Of a stretch of DNA of 64,000 bases, positions 8,261 to 16,407 are shown one piece after another. Under the pieces are notes generated by a model. The model was not told where the DNA came from, did no database searches, and saw only the letters and a list, made by a program, of their open reading frames with translations. The position numbers and the translations under genes are program-made. The stretch spans positions 1 to 64,000 of the forward strand of contig NZ_JAGHMH010000008.1 in assembly GCF_017741935.1 (NCBI RefSeq). The letters are read 5' to 3'. This DNA is from Rhizobium sp. 16-449-1b (GTDB lineage Bacteria; Pseudomonadota; Alphaproteobacteria; Rhizobiales; Rhizobiaceae). The stretch's first letter is position 1; each line of letters opens with the position of its first letter.

Positions 8261-8752
8261 TCAGTCGACGATCCGTCTGACCATGATGACGTCATCGACC
8301 TCACGGTCGCCTTCCAGCACGCCACCCGGTATCAGCCCCGCCTCGGCAAACCCCGCATTCCGATAAAAGCCGATCGCGGCCGGGTTCTCGGCGCTGGCCG
8401 TCAGTTCGAGCTGACGAATGCCGTGTTGCCGGGCATAGTCCACGACATGGTCGAGCAAGTCGCGCGCCAGCCCCGCTCCGCGCTTCTCCCGACGCACATA
8501 GACCATGATGATCGTGGCGCGATGCGCCATCTTGCCGGCCCGTTGCCGGAGCAGTCCCATGATCGCTACGGGCGCATCGCCGTCGAACGCAAGAAAGACG
8601 GGATCGGCAAGCAGTCGTCGCCGCGATTCATCGTCGGGAAGCTTTGCCCATTCATCAAAGCTGCTGGCAAAGGCGGATGGCTCCAGGCGCAGCGCCTCGA
8701 GCCGGATGCGCTTGAACGCCTCGACATCGTCAGCGCCCAAAATCCTGATCAT
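8261..8752 (-). CDS. GNAT-family N-acetyltransferase
   Basis: This is a 163-residue acetyl-CoA-dependent N-acetyltransferase. The acetyl-CoA-binding motif A is VYVRREKRGAGLARDLLDHV (R-x-x-G-x-G/A type), followed by the motif B stretch LTASAENPAAIGFYRNAGF. The N-terminal part (RIRLEALRLEPSAFASSFDE) is typical of the subgroup acting on amino acids or small amines, but the substrate cannot be read from sequence. It is monocistronic or loosely linked to the Mla operon upstream (28-base gap to the lipoprotein gene) and ends at the strong shared terminator at 8201-8232. Confidence 0.85.
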   Translation of the reverse strand: MIRILGADDVEAFKRIRLEALRLEPSAFASSFDEWAKLPDDESRRRLLADPVFLAFDGDAPVAIMGLLRQRAGKMAHRATIIMVYVRREKRGAGLARDLLDHVVDYARQHGIRQLELTASAENPAAIGFYRNAGFAEAGLIPGGVLEGDREVDDVIMVRRIVD

Positions 8753-8780
8753 GCCGCTCCCCCAAAAGCGTCCCGATCAA

Positions 8781-9389
8781 TCAGATCGATTTCAGCGTCC
8801 AGTCGACGATCTCGCTGGTGACGCCGGCGAATGCGCGGTCGAGCGCCTTGACGAAGGCCTCGTTCGAGCCGCCGCCAGCGGGTACCGTCTGCGAGAACAC
8901 CTTCTGCGCCCGTACCGATCCATTGCGATCGTTGAGGATCTTGGCCGAAATCTCGACCACGGCCTGGCTGCCGCCACCGGTGCGGATCTCGAAGGCGCGG
9001 ATGTCGGTCACGACCTGATAGTCGATCGCCAGCCCCTGCCCGGGAACGCCGACGCCGCCGAGCTTGCCGGAATTCTCATAGGCCTCGACGAGCTTGGCCT
9101 GAACCATGCGCGGAAGCTTGTCACTCCACTGCGCCTTTGCAAGATACTGGATCTCCGAGGACGAGACCTTGATGACGATCTGCTCGCTGTTCAGCGCCTG
9201 CAGAGCCGTCGGCTGCTGCACCAGGATCTGGCGCCCCTTCGCCGAAGGGCCGCTACCGCTGACAGGTGCGGAGAGATCATAGGTATCGTTCTTGGCCGCC
9301 GTCCCGCATCCCGACAATGCCAGGGCAAGAAGCGGCAGAGCGAGCATGGTCTTCATAAGACGCGAACGACGCATATCCGACACAGCCAT
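8781..9389 (-). CDS. ABC-transport auxiliary lipoprotein (PqiC/DUF330-like)
   Basis: This is a 202-residue lipoprotein. The lipobox is L-S-G-C, after a hydrophobic signal (MLALPLLALALSGCGTAAKN), and the body (YDLSAP, GRQILVQQPTALQALNSEQIVIK, QYLAKAQWSDKLPRMVQAKLVEA) matches the auxiliary lipoproteins that accompany MCE/Mla or Pqi transporters. The ATG at 9389 is chosen because AGGGGA lies eight bases upstream. It is the last gene of the mlaE-F-D-lipoprotein operon (16-base gap), which suggests an outer-membrane-side partner for the MCE protein in lipid trafficking. Confidence 0.85.
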   Translation of the reverse strand: MAVSDMRRSRLMKTMLALPLLALALSGCGTAAKNDTYDLSAPVSGSGPSAKGRQILVQQPTALQALNSEQIVIKVSSSEIQYLAKAQWSDKLPRMVQAKLVEAYENSGKLGGVGVPGQGLAIDYQVVTDIRAFEIRTGGGSQAVVEISAKILNDRNGSVRAQKVFSQTVPAGGGSNEAFVKALDRAFAGVTSEIVDWTLKSI

Positions 9390-9405
9390 ATGTTGACTTC
9401 CCCTG

Positions 9406-10776
9406 TTAACGCCTGGTCCGGCCATCATATTGTTTCACTGTGTCCCCGCCGAAGATCAGTCGCTGCGGGTCCTTGTCGAAATTGCTGATCGCATCGTTCA
9501 AATTCTGCACCGTCAGACGCGCATCGTTGATCAGCGCCTGAACGTTTTGCAGGCCGCCGCTCGAGAACTTCTGCAGATTGTCGGCGATCGGTCCGATGCG
9601 GCTGTTCAGATTGTCCGCGACCTTCTTGAACGAATCCAGCGTCTCGCGCGCCTGCGTGAACATCGACTGCGTGCTGTCGTCTCCAAGCAGCGTGTCGAGT
9701 TTCGCCAGGATGCCATCGACGCGGGTCGATGCGGCATTCAGCTTGTTGGCCATCTGCGTGACGTTCTGGATCGTCGAATCGATGTCCTTCTGGTGCGAAT
9801 TCACCGTGTTGGCGACATCCTTGATGGAAGCCACCGCCGCGCGCGCATCCTTGGTCGTCTGCGCGATGTCGTCGACGGAGCCCTTCACCTTGGCCGGGTC
9901 GATCTGCGCGACCAGCGTGTCGACCTTGTCGAGCGTCGCCTGCGCCTTCTTGCCGAAGTCGTTATAGGTGGTGGCCGTCTCCTGGAACTTCTGAATGGCG
10001 TCCTTCAGGCCGCCCGACGCGTCGGCGACATTGCGGCTCACCGTCTCCGCGTTGGAGAGGATCGTATCGATCTTCTTGGCATCAACCGTCTTCACCAGCG
10101 ATTCGATCGCAGCCAGCGTAGAGTCCACGCGGCCGGACACGTTGCGCACGGTATCGGAAAGCTGGCCCACGCTCTGCAGGAAGCTGTCGATATTGCCGGA
10201 ATTCTTCGCCAGCGCATCCGAGAAGGTCTCGGCGTTCTGCAGCGTCTTCGTCAGCGGGCCACGGGCATCCTTGACGAAGCCCTGAACTTGGCCGACGGCG
10301 TCGTTCGCCCGGTCGAGGATCTTGTCGGCGGTGGCAAGCAGGTTGGTGACGCTCGACTGATCGGCGACGATGACTGCGCGCTTGCCCGTCTCCGCCGCCG
10401 TCTGCAGGATGTTCTTTTCCCCGACGCGACCACCGGAAAGCTCGACATAGGCAGCGCCCGTCAGACCCTGGATCTCCAAGATCGCCTTGGTCGTCGGATA
10501 GATCGGCGCATCGACGCGTACTTCGGTAAAGGCCAGCGAGAACTGCGGATCATCGGCGTCGATCGACAGCGATTGCACCGAACCCACCTGAATGCCGTTG
10601 AAGCGCACCGGCGAGCCGACGCTCAATCCGTTCGCCGATCCCGGAATGCGCACGATGAGCTCCGCCATCGGTCCGCCACGGCCATATTCGGCCATCCAGT
10701 AAACGAAGCCGAAGGCAGCCGCGATGACCAGAACCGTAAAGAAGCCGACGATTGTGTAGTTCGCTTTGGTTTCCAT
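9406..10776 (-). CDS. mlaD: MlaD-like MCE-domain lipid-transport protein
   Basis: This is a 456-residue inner-membrane-anchored periplasmic protein. An N-terminal helix (TIVGFFTVLVIAAAFGFVYWM) is followed by one MCE domain (ELIVRIPGSANGLSVGSPVRFNGI, then IYPTTKAILEIQGLTGAAYVEL) and a long predicted helical region of about 300 residues rich in Asp, Thr and Val (for example KFQETATTYNDFGKKAQATLD). MCE proteins form hexameric tubes that pass phospholipids between membranes. At 456 residues it is much longer than E. coli MlaD (about 180), so the helical tail may span the periplasm as in PqiB-type proteins. It sits ten bases after the ATPase gene. Confidence 0.92.
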   Translation of the reverse strand: METKANYTIVGFFTVLVIAAAFGFVYWMAEYGRGGPMAELIVRIPGSANGLSVGSPVRFNGIQVGSVQSLSIDADDPQFSLAFTEVRVDAPIYPTTKAILEIQGLTGAAYVELSGGRVGEKNILQTAAETGKRAVIVADQSSVTNLLATADKILDRANDAVGQVQGFVKDARGPLTKTLQNAETFSDALAKNSGNIDSFLQSVGQLSDTVRNVSGRVDSTLAAIESLVKTVDAKKIDTILSNAETVSRNVADASGGLKDAIQKFQETATTYNDFGKKAQATLDKVDTLVAQIDPAKVKGSVDDIAQTTKDARAAVASIKDVANTVNSHQKDIDSTIQNVTQMANKLNAASTRVDGILAKLDTLLGDDSTQSMFTQARETLDSFKKVADNLNSRIGPIADNLQKFSSGGLQNVQALINDARLTVQNLNDAISNFDKDPQRLIFGGDTVKQYDGRTRR

Positions 10777-10785
10777 CTTATCCGC

Positions 10786-11634
10786 TCACTTCCCGCGGCT
10801 ATCTTGCGCCAGCCTGATGTCGGCTGAAGCATGGCCATCCTGCGGCACGATCGAACGCGCGCGCTTGCCCTTGAAATAAGCCTGAACCCAGGGGTCGTCA
10901 TAGGCCAGCATGTCTTCGATCGTCCCTTCGACCATCACCTTCTTCTTGCCCAGCACCGCGATGCGGTCGCAGACGGAAAACAGGCTGTCGAGGTCGTGGG
11001 TCACCATGTAAACGGTGAGACCGAGCGTATCGCGCAGCTTGGCGATCAGCTCGTCGAATTCCGCAGCCCCGATCGGATCGAGGCCCGAGGTCGGCTCGTC
11101 GAGAAACACCAATTCCGGATCGAGCGCCAGCGCGCGCGCCAGTGCGGCACGCTTGATCATCCCGCCTGAGAGCTCCGAAGGGTATTTGTCCGCCGCATCC
11201 GCCGCCAGGCCCACCAGCCGGATCTTTAGATGCGCCAGCTCATCCATCAGCGCCGGCGGCAGGTCCAGATACTCGCGCATCGGAACCTGGATATTCTCCT
11301 TCACCGTGAGCGAGGAGAACAGCGCGCCCTGCTGGAAGAGGACGCCAAGGCGCATGTCGAGCGCGTTGCGCTGCGGCTCGTTCAACTCGTCGAAGTCCTG
11401 GCCGAGGATCTTGATCTGGCCGGAGCGACGCGGCAGCAGGCGCAGAACCGTGCGCATCAGCACCGACTTGCCCGTGCCTGACGCGCCGACGAAACCCAGG
11501 ATCTCGCCCTTGTAGATATTCAGGTTGAGATTATCGAGAACGATCTTCGACCCGAAGCCAACAGTGACGTCGCGCGCTGAAAGCACGATATCCCGGCCTG
11601 CCTCGTCCTTGGTCGTTGTCTGCTGCTCGTCCAC
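10786..11634 (-). CDS. mlaF: MlaF-like ABC transporter ATPase
   Basis: This is a 282-residue ATP-binding subunit energising the MCE-type lipid transporter. The Walker A (GFVGASGTGKSVLMR), signature (LSGGMIKRAALARALA) and Walker B (ELVFLDEPTSGLDP) motifs and the H-loop (YMVTHDLDSLF) are intact. The methionine-containing signature LSGGM is typical of the Mla/Ttg2 ATPases. It ends with a ~40-residue C-terminal extension (KGKRARSIVPQDGH and beyond) that may contact the permease. The gene lies between the permease and the MCE protein with gaps of nine bases on both sides. Confidence 0.94.
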   Translation of the reverse strand: MDEQQTTTKDEAGRDIVLSARDVTVGFGSKIVLDNLNLNIYKGEILGFVGASGTGKSVLMRTVLRLLPRRSGQIKILGQDFDELNEPQRNALDMRLGVLFQQGALFSSLTVKENIQVPMREYLDLPPALMDELAHLKIRLVGLAADAADKYPSELSGGMIKRAALARALALDPELVFLDEPTSGLDPIGAAEFDELIAKLRDTLGLTVYMVTHDLDSLFSVCDRIAVLGKKKVMVEGTIEDMLAYDDPWVQAYFKGKRARSIVPQDGHASADIRLAQDSRGK

Positions 11635-11643
11635 GCAAAATCC

Positions 11644-12813
11644 CTAAAAATTAATAGCTGCATAGAACATGGCGAATAGCCCGTCCATGAGAATGACCAC
11701 GAAGATCGCCTTCACCACCGACGAGGTCACGTGCTGGCCGAGCGATTCGGCACTGCCACCTACCTTTAAGCCCTCGACGGCGGCGACGATACCGATAACC
11801 AACGCCATGAACGGCGCCTTGATCATCCCCGACAGCACGGTCGACAGCGTAATCGCCTCGTGCAGACGGGCGATGAAGTTGGCAAACGTGATTCCCGAAT
11901 AGCCCCAGGCAACGACGGCCGCACCGAACAGCGAGGCGAAGTTGGCAAGCACGGTCAGAAGCGGCAGCGCAACGGTCAACGCCACAAGGCGCGGGAAGAT
12001 CAGAACGCCGATCGGGTTGAGGCCCATGACCTTCAGCGCATCGACCTCTTCGCGCATCTTCATCGAGCCGATTTCGGCCGTGATCGCGCTGCCGGACCGG
12101 CCGGCGATCATGATGGCGGTCAGGAGCACGCCGATTTCGCGCAATTGCAGAATGCCGACGAGGTCGACGACGAAAACCTCGGCGCCGAAATAACGCAGCT
12201 GGAAGGCGCCCTGCTGCGCGATGATCGCGCCGATCAGGAACGACATCAAGAGGATGATCGGCGTGGCGCGAACGCCCATATGGTCGATCTGGTTGATGAT
12301 CGACGCCGGCGAGACGCCGCTGCCGCGGCCGAATTTCATCTGCGCGCCGCGCACCGCCGAGCCGAGAATGTACATCGCCGCGGAAAGATTGTTCCACAGA
12401 TCGTACATCATCCGGCCGATGGGAGCGAATATCCGCTCCTGCAGCGAACGCGGTGGAACCTGCTCGACTTCCTGCTTCGGACGCTCCTCGGAAAACGATT
12501 CGAGCAACTCGTCGATATGTTGGTTGCTGCCCTCGATATGCACGGTGCCGCCGGCATCCTCGACCTGCTTCTTCAGCCGGCAGAGCAGCCAGACACCGGC
12601 CGTGTCGATATCCGTGATCCCGGAGAGATCGAGCGTCAGGTTCCCGCCTTTGTGGGCCGAAAGCTTGTCGAAATCCTTGAGAACGAGATGTATGTTGGCG
12701 CTTCGCCAATTGCCTTCGAGATGCACGAGCGTATCCGAACCATGAGCTTGGTCGTCCACGTGCAGTGAGGCGGCGTTACGGTTCTCGGACTTCAAAATGC
12801 TTGTGTCTCTCAA
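11644..12813 (-). CDS. mlaE: MlaE-like permease with fused N-terminal STAS domain
   Basis: This is a 389-residue inner-membrane permease. Residues ~25-110 form an STAS domain (LTLDLSGITDIDTAGVWLLCRL), the job done by separate MlaB in E. coli. The rest is the MlaE permease, with markers VDLVGILQLREIGVLLTAIMIAGRSGSAITAEIG and MKMREEVDALKVMGLNPI. The frame opens at a TTG (12813); the true start is uncertain, with an in-frame TTG at 12795 and GTG at 12759 as alternatives, none having a strong ribosome site. It heads the operon with mlaF, mlaD and the lipoprotein, and is divergent from the racemase at 12912 across 98 bases. Confidence 0.9.
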   Translation of the reverse strand: MRDTSILKSENRNAASLHVDDQAHGSDTLVHLEGNWRSANIHLVLKDFDKLSAHKGGNLTLDLSGITDIDTAGVWLLCRLKKQVEDAGGTVHIEGSNQHIDELLESFSEERPKQEVEQVPPRSLQERIFAPIGRMMYDLWNNLSAAMYILGSAVRGAQMKFGRGSGVSPASIINQIDHMGVRATPIILLMSFLIGAIIAQQGAFQLRYFGAEVFVVDLVGILQLREIGVLLTAIMIAGRSGSAITAEIGSMKMREEVDALKVMGLNPIGVLIFPRLVALTVALPLLTVLANFASLFGAAVVAWGYSGITFANFIARLHEAITLSTVLSGMIKAPFMALVIGIVAAVEGLKVGGSAESLGQHVTSSVVKAIFVVILMDGLFAMFYAAINF

Positions 12814-12911
12814 GGCTTACGGCGACATTGCCGACTCGCGAACACAGGTCCGCAACGTTGTGCCAATATAACGATGCCGCATCAGATTTCCATGCTTGCA
12901 GGATTGCATTT

Positions 12912-13895
12912 ATGCCACGGTCACTCGAAATTCAGACGGACTCTTTTCCGATTGCCGGCACGTTCACTATCTCGCGCGGCACCAAGACGAGTGCGGAGGT
13001 GATCCTCTGCACGGTGAGCGAGAACGGCGTCTCCGGCCGCGGCGAATGCGTCCCCTATCGCCGCTACGGCGAGACGATGGAAAGCGTCGGCGCCCAGATG
13101 GAAGCCGCCCGCCCACTGATCGAAGCCGGCCTCTCCCGCGCCGATCTGCAACAGGCCATGCCGCCGGGTGCCGCCCGAAACGCCGTCGATTGCGCCCTCT
13201 GGGACCTCGAGGCCAAGCAAAGCGGCACTTCGGTCGCGACCATGCTCGGCCTCACCAACCCGCATTCGCTGACGACAGCCTACACGATTTCGCTCGGCGA
13301 GCCCCAAGTCATGGCCGAGCACGCCCGCGCCAATGCTGCCCGCGCGCTGCTCAAGGTCAAGGTCGGCACGGGCGACGACGAAAGCCGCATCCGCGCTGTG
13401 CGTGCTGCGGCCCCTGACGCAGCGATCATTCTCGACGCCAACGAAGGCTGGCCGGAAGACCGCCTCGCCCACCATCTGCGGGTTGCCGCCGAATGCGGCG
13501 TGGCGCTGGTCGAACAGCCGCTGCCGGCAGGCAAGGACGAGCTACTGGCAGAGATCGAGCGCCCTATCCTCGTCTGCGCCGATGAAAGCGTCCATCACAC
13601 CGGCGATCTCGCCAGCCTGCGCGACCGCTACGACGCCATCAATATCAAGCTCGACAAGACGGGCGGCCTGACCGAAGCCCTGGCGATGAAGCGCGAGGCT
13701 GAGCGGCTACAGTTCCAGATCATGCTCGGCTGCATGGTCGGAACCTCGCTCGCCATGGCGCCGGCCGTGCTTCTGGCCCAGGACGTGGCCTTCGTCGATC
13801 TCGACGGGCCGCTGCTACTCGCCCGCGATCGCGAACCGGGCCTGCGTTATGCGGGCTCGCTCGTCTTCCCGCCGGAACCGGCACTCTGGGGCTGA
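12912..13895 (+). CDS. dgcA: DgcA-like enolase-superfamily racemase/epimerase
   Basis: This is a 327-residue muconate-lactonizing-enzyme-type member of the enolase superfamily, closest to dipeptide epimerases and to the N-acetyl-D-glutamate racemase DgcA. Active-site groups are visible: the K-x-K pair at 148/150 (LLKVKVG), metal ligands Asp175 (LDANEGW), Glu201 (VEQPLP) and Asp224 (CADES), and the opposite-face lysine in INIKLDKTGG (about residue 246). The ATG at 12912 gives the standard length; an upstream in-frame extension is unconserved. Its last 49 bases overlap the end of the MFS gene on the other strand. Whether the substrate is a dipeptide or N-acetyl-glutamate is not settled by sequence. 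Confidence 0.82.
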   Translation: MPRSLEIQTDSFPIAGTFTISRGTKTSAEVILCTVSENGVSGRGECVPYRRYGETMESVGAQMEAARPLIEAGLSRADLQQAMPPGAARNAVDCALWDLEAKQSGTSVATMLGLTNPHSLTTAYTISLGEPQVMAEHARANAARALLKVKVGTGDDESRIRAVRAAAPDAAIILDANEGWPEDRLAHHLRVAAECGVALVEQPLPAGKDELLAEIERPILVCADESVHHTGDLASLRDRYDAINIKLDKTGGLTEALAMKREAERLQFQIMLGCMVGTSLAMAPAVLLAQDVAFVDLDGPLLLARDREPGLRYAGSLVFPPEPALWG

Positions 13896-15067
13896 AGGTA
13901 GTAGGCGACGATGATGAGGCCTAGCCCTAGAACCGCCGTCAGCGCCATGATGTAGTAGCTCGCCATGCCAAGTGCTGCGTAGATGTAGCCCGACGCGATG
14001 GTCATCAGGCCCATGAACATCCCGTTGTAGAAGAAATAGGCGCCCTGCGCCGACGATTCCTGCGTCGCCTGCACCGAGGCGATGATCCGCCGCTGTACGC
14101 CCGTGTGGACGAAAGCGTAGCTGAAGGCATGCAGGCACTGCAGCAGGAAGAAGCCGACGAAGCCCCACTGCATGGGAAACAACAGCCACCGGCAGACGCA
14201 GACGGCGGCGCCGACACGGATCAGCGTCCAGGCATCGAAACGTCGGCTGAGTCGCTTCGATTGGAAGAACACCGTCACCTCGGCCGCGACGCCAGCGCTC
14301 CACAACAACGCGATTTCCGTGCCCGAAAAGCCGAGGTCGCGCCAATAGATCGTCGCAAAGGCCTGCAGAAGCGCGTGGCTCGATTGCTGGATGGCGACGC
14401 CGATGAGCAGCATCAACAGATGCGGCTGCCTCAGCGAACTGCCGGTCGCCTGCTGCAGATCGACAGGCGTGCCGCGCCTGCGCGTCGGTCCGATGCGCGG
14501 ACAATAGAGCGCCATCACCATCGTCATGACGAAACCGAAGATCATCACCGGCAGAACCATTTGCCCGCCCCAGTTTCCGATCAGTCGCCCGCCGACGAGT
14601 GTCGAGGCGATAAAGGCGACAGAGCCCCAGACCCGCATCGAGCCGTAATCGAACCCCCAGCGACGCACGCCGGAGATGACGATCGATTCGACCACAGGCA
14701 CATAGGGAGAAAACGTCGCGCCCTGGATCGTATAGACGATCAGCACCGGCCAGAACGTGTCGGTCCAGTAGAGCGCGATTGCCGTCAACAGCGACAAGCC
14801 GCCGGAAAACACCAGCACATCGGCGCGCTCCTTCATCCGGTCCGCGTACATAGCCACGATCGGCGCCACGAGCACGCGCACCACCATCGGCACGGCGAGG
14901 ATGATACCGATCTCGTGGTCGCTGAACTTGTGCATCGCCAGCCAGACGGGAAAGAACGGCAGCGCGACGCCGTTTACAAGCAGTGGCGCGCAATAGGACA
15001 AAGCGCTCAGCAGCCGGAAATGGGCGGGCGCGACCTCTGTGAAAGAGGCATTCGTGGCGGGAATCAT
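13847..15067 (-). CDS. Major facilitator superfamily transporter (MFS_1-like)
   Basis: This is a 406-residue integral membrane protein with about twelve hydrophobic segments and the cytoplasmic loop 2-3 motif (MYADRMKER) of the major facilitator superfamily. Features such as YCAPLLVNGVALPFFPVWL near the N-terminus and YFFYNGMFMGLMTIASGYIY near the C-terminus resemble the HcaT/nucleoside-transporter-like MFS branch. Substrate unknown. The start at 15067 gives a complete first transmembrane helix. It converges on the racemase gene with overlapping 3' ends (13847-13895), so the pair cannot share a transcript. Confidence 0.85.
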   Translation of the reverse strand: MIPATNASFTEVAPAHFRLLSALSYCAPLLVNGVALPFFPVWLAMHKFSDHEIGIILAVPMVVRVLVAPIVAMYADRMKERADVLVFSGGLSLLTAIALYWTDTFWPVLIVYTIQGATFSPYVPVVESIVISGVRRWGFDYGSMRVWGSVAFIASTLVGGRLIGNWGGQMVLPVMIFGFVMTMVMALYCPRIGPTRRRGTPVDLQQATGSSLRQPHLLMLLIGVAIQQSSHALLQAFATIYWRDLGFSGTEIALLWSAGVAAEVTVFFQSKRLSRRFDAWTLIRVGAAVCVCRWLLFPMQWGFVGFFLLQCLHAFSYAFVHTGVQRRIIASVQATQESSAQGAYFFYNGMFMGLMTIASGYIYAALGMASYYIMALTAVLGLGLIIVAYYLQPQSAGSGGKTSEPA

Positions 15068-15227
15068 CGGTGTGACCTGAAAGGAACCTGCAAGTTGCCT
15101 AACACGTCACCTTAATGGCAACCAAGGCGAGATGAGGTCGCCCCAAACCGATTTCAAAAATAAGCCAAAACTGTCGCGAAACGGCAACGGCAGCAGCTGC
15201 ACAATGCCATTTCGCAACAGCGAGATG

Positions 15228-15322
15228 TCAGAGCATGTCGCGCAAAAGTGTGAAGCGGTTTTGCGATAACGAGATGCGTCAAAAAAAGAGGCTAAGCGCA
15301 GCGCGATCTGAAAGATCGCGAC
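15228..15322. repeat. Dispersed palindromic repeat element (rhizobial type, candidate)
   Basis: This stretch contains an imperfect inverted repeat, GCATGTCG-CGCAAAA (15233-15247) against TTTTGCGATAACGAGATGC (15259-15277), an A7 run, and a perfect short hairpin CGCGATCT-GAA-AGATCGCG (15302-15320). I recognise the combination from memory as a non-coding repeat found in many rhizobial intergenic regions. It abuts the 3' end of the metallophosphoesterase gene and may help end its transcription. The outer boundaries are approximate. Confidence 0.55.
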
Positions 15323-15328
15323 GCGAGA

Positions 15329-16141
15329 TTACGCTGCCTGCTGTGCCGGCTCGCGCTTGCGGTGATCTTCGAGCGCCAGCGGAGCCGGAGCCGCAGCGCC
15401 GCCCATGGTGCGCCATTCAATCAGCTCGAACGTGCCGTCTTCGTGCTCGGCGATCGCCGTGCAGCTTTCGACCCAGTCACCGGTGTTGATGTAGCGCACA
15501 CCGTCCATGTCTTCCATGACGGCATGGTGGATGTGGCCGCAGATCACGCCGTCGGCGCCGCTCTTGCGGGCTTCGTCAGCCACGACCTTTTGGAACTCGC
15601 CGATGAAGTTGACGGCGTGCTTGACCTGAAGCTTGGCCCAGGCGGAGAACGACCAGTAAGGCATGCCGAGCTTGCGGCGAATGGCGGCGAGCCCGATGTT
15701 GATCATGATCGCCATATCGTAGGCCCAGTCGCCGAGATAGGCGAGCAGGCGGGCGTTGCGCACGACGACGTCGAACTCGTCGCCATGCAGCACCAGATAC
15801 TTCTTGCCGTCGGCCGCCTCATGCATCATCCGCTCGGCCACTTCGATGCCGCCGAAGTGCATGCCGGGGAAGTCGCGCAGGAATTCGTCATGATTGCCGG
15901 GGATGTAGACGATACGCGTTCCCTTGCGCGCCTTGCGCAGCAGCTTCTGGATCACGTCGTTGCATTCCTGCGGCCAGTACCAGCTGCGCTTCAGGCGCCA
16001 GCCATCGACGATGTCTCCCACCAGGAATATCGTGTCGGCTTCGTGGTACTTGAGAAAGTCGATCAGGAAGTCGGCTTTCGCGGCTTTCGAGCCGAGATGG
16101 ACGTCGGAAATAAAGAGCGTACGGAAGTGGCGCGTATCCAT
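15329..16141 (-). CDS. Calcineurin-like metallophosphoesterase (LpxH-like, COG2908)
   Basis: This is a 270-residue two-metal phosphoesterase. All five metal motifs are present: FISDVHLGS, LVGDIVDGW, YIPGNHDEFL, LHGDEFD and ICGHIHHAVM. The layout matches the family annotated as UDP-2,3-diacylglucosamine diphosphatase, which makes lipid X in lipid A synthesis; but many rhizobia use LpxI for that step, so the substrate is unproven. The ATG at 16141 has AAGGA five bases upstream and is preferred over a TTG at 16159. The protein lacks a signal peptide and is probably peripheral to the inner membrane. A dispersed repeat follows directly after its stop. Confidence 0.82.
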   Translation of the reverse strand: MDTRHFRTLFISDVHLGSKAAKADFLIDFLKYHEADTIFLVGDIVDGWRLKRSWYWPQECNDVIQKLLRKARKGTRIVYIPGNHDEFLRDFPGMHFGGIEVAERMMHEAADGKKYLVLHGDEFDVVVRNARLLAYLGDWAYDMAIMINIGLAAIRRKLGMPYWSFSAWAKLQVKHAVNFIGEFQKVVADEARKSGADGVICGHIHHAVMEDMDGVRYINTGDWVESCTAIAEHEDGTFELIEWRTMGGAAAPAPLALEDHRKREPAQQAA

Positions 16142-16407
16142 ATTGTCCTTCACAAGCAAACTGCCCGTGCCCCATGCTTCATCTGTGCCCCTGAAAACCA
16201 GACTCGTGTTTCAGGAAGATGACACGGGCCGGATGTCAGGCTCTGATCACAGGCCCTTCCGCCGCAAATCCCCGGTATCTCGCGGGCGCTGTTGCACATT
16301 TGCGTTGTTTTTGGGAACCGGAACCGAAATTCTCGCTGTTACCGTCTTTCGATTGATGTATTGAAAGCGCTCCAATGAAAGCATGTGCGACAGCCTGGAG
16401 CATTACG

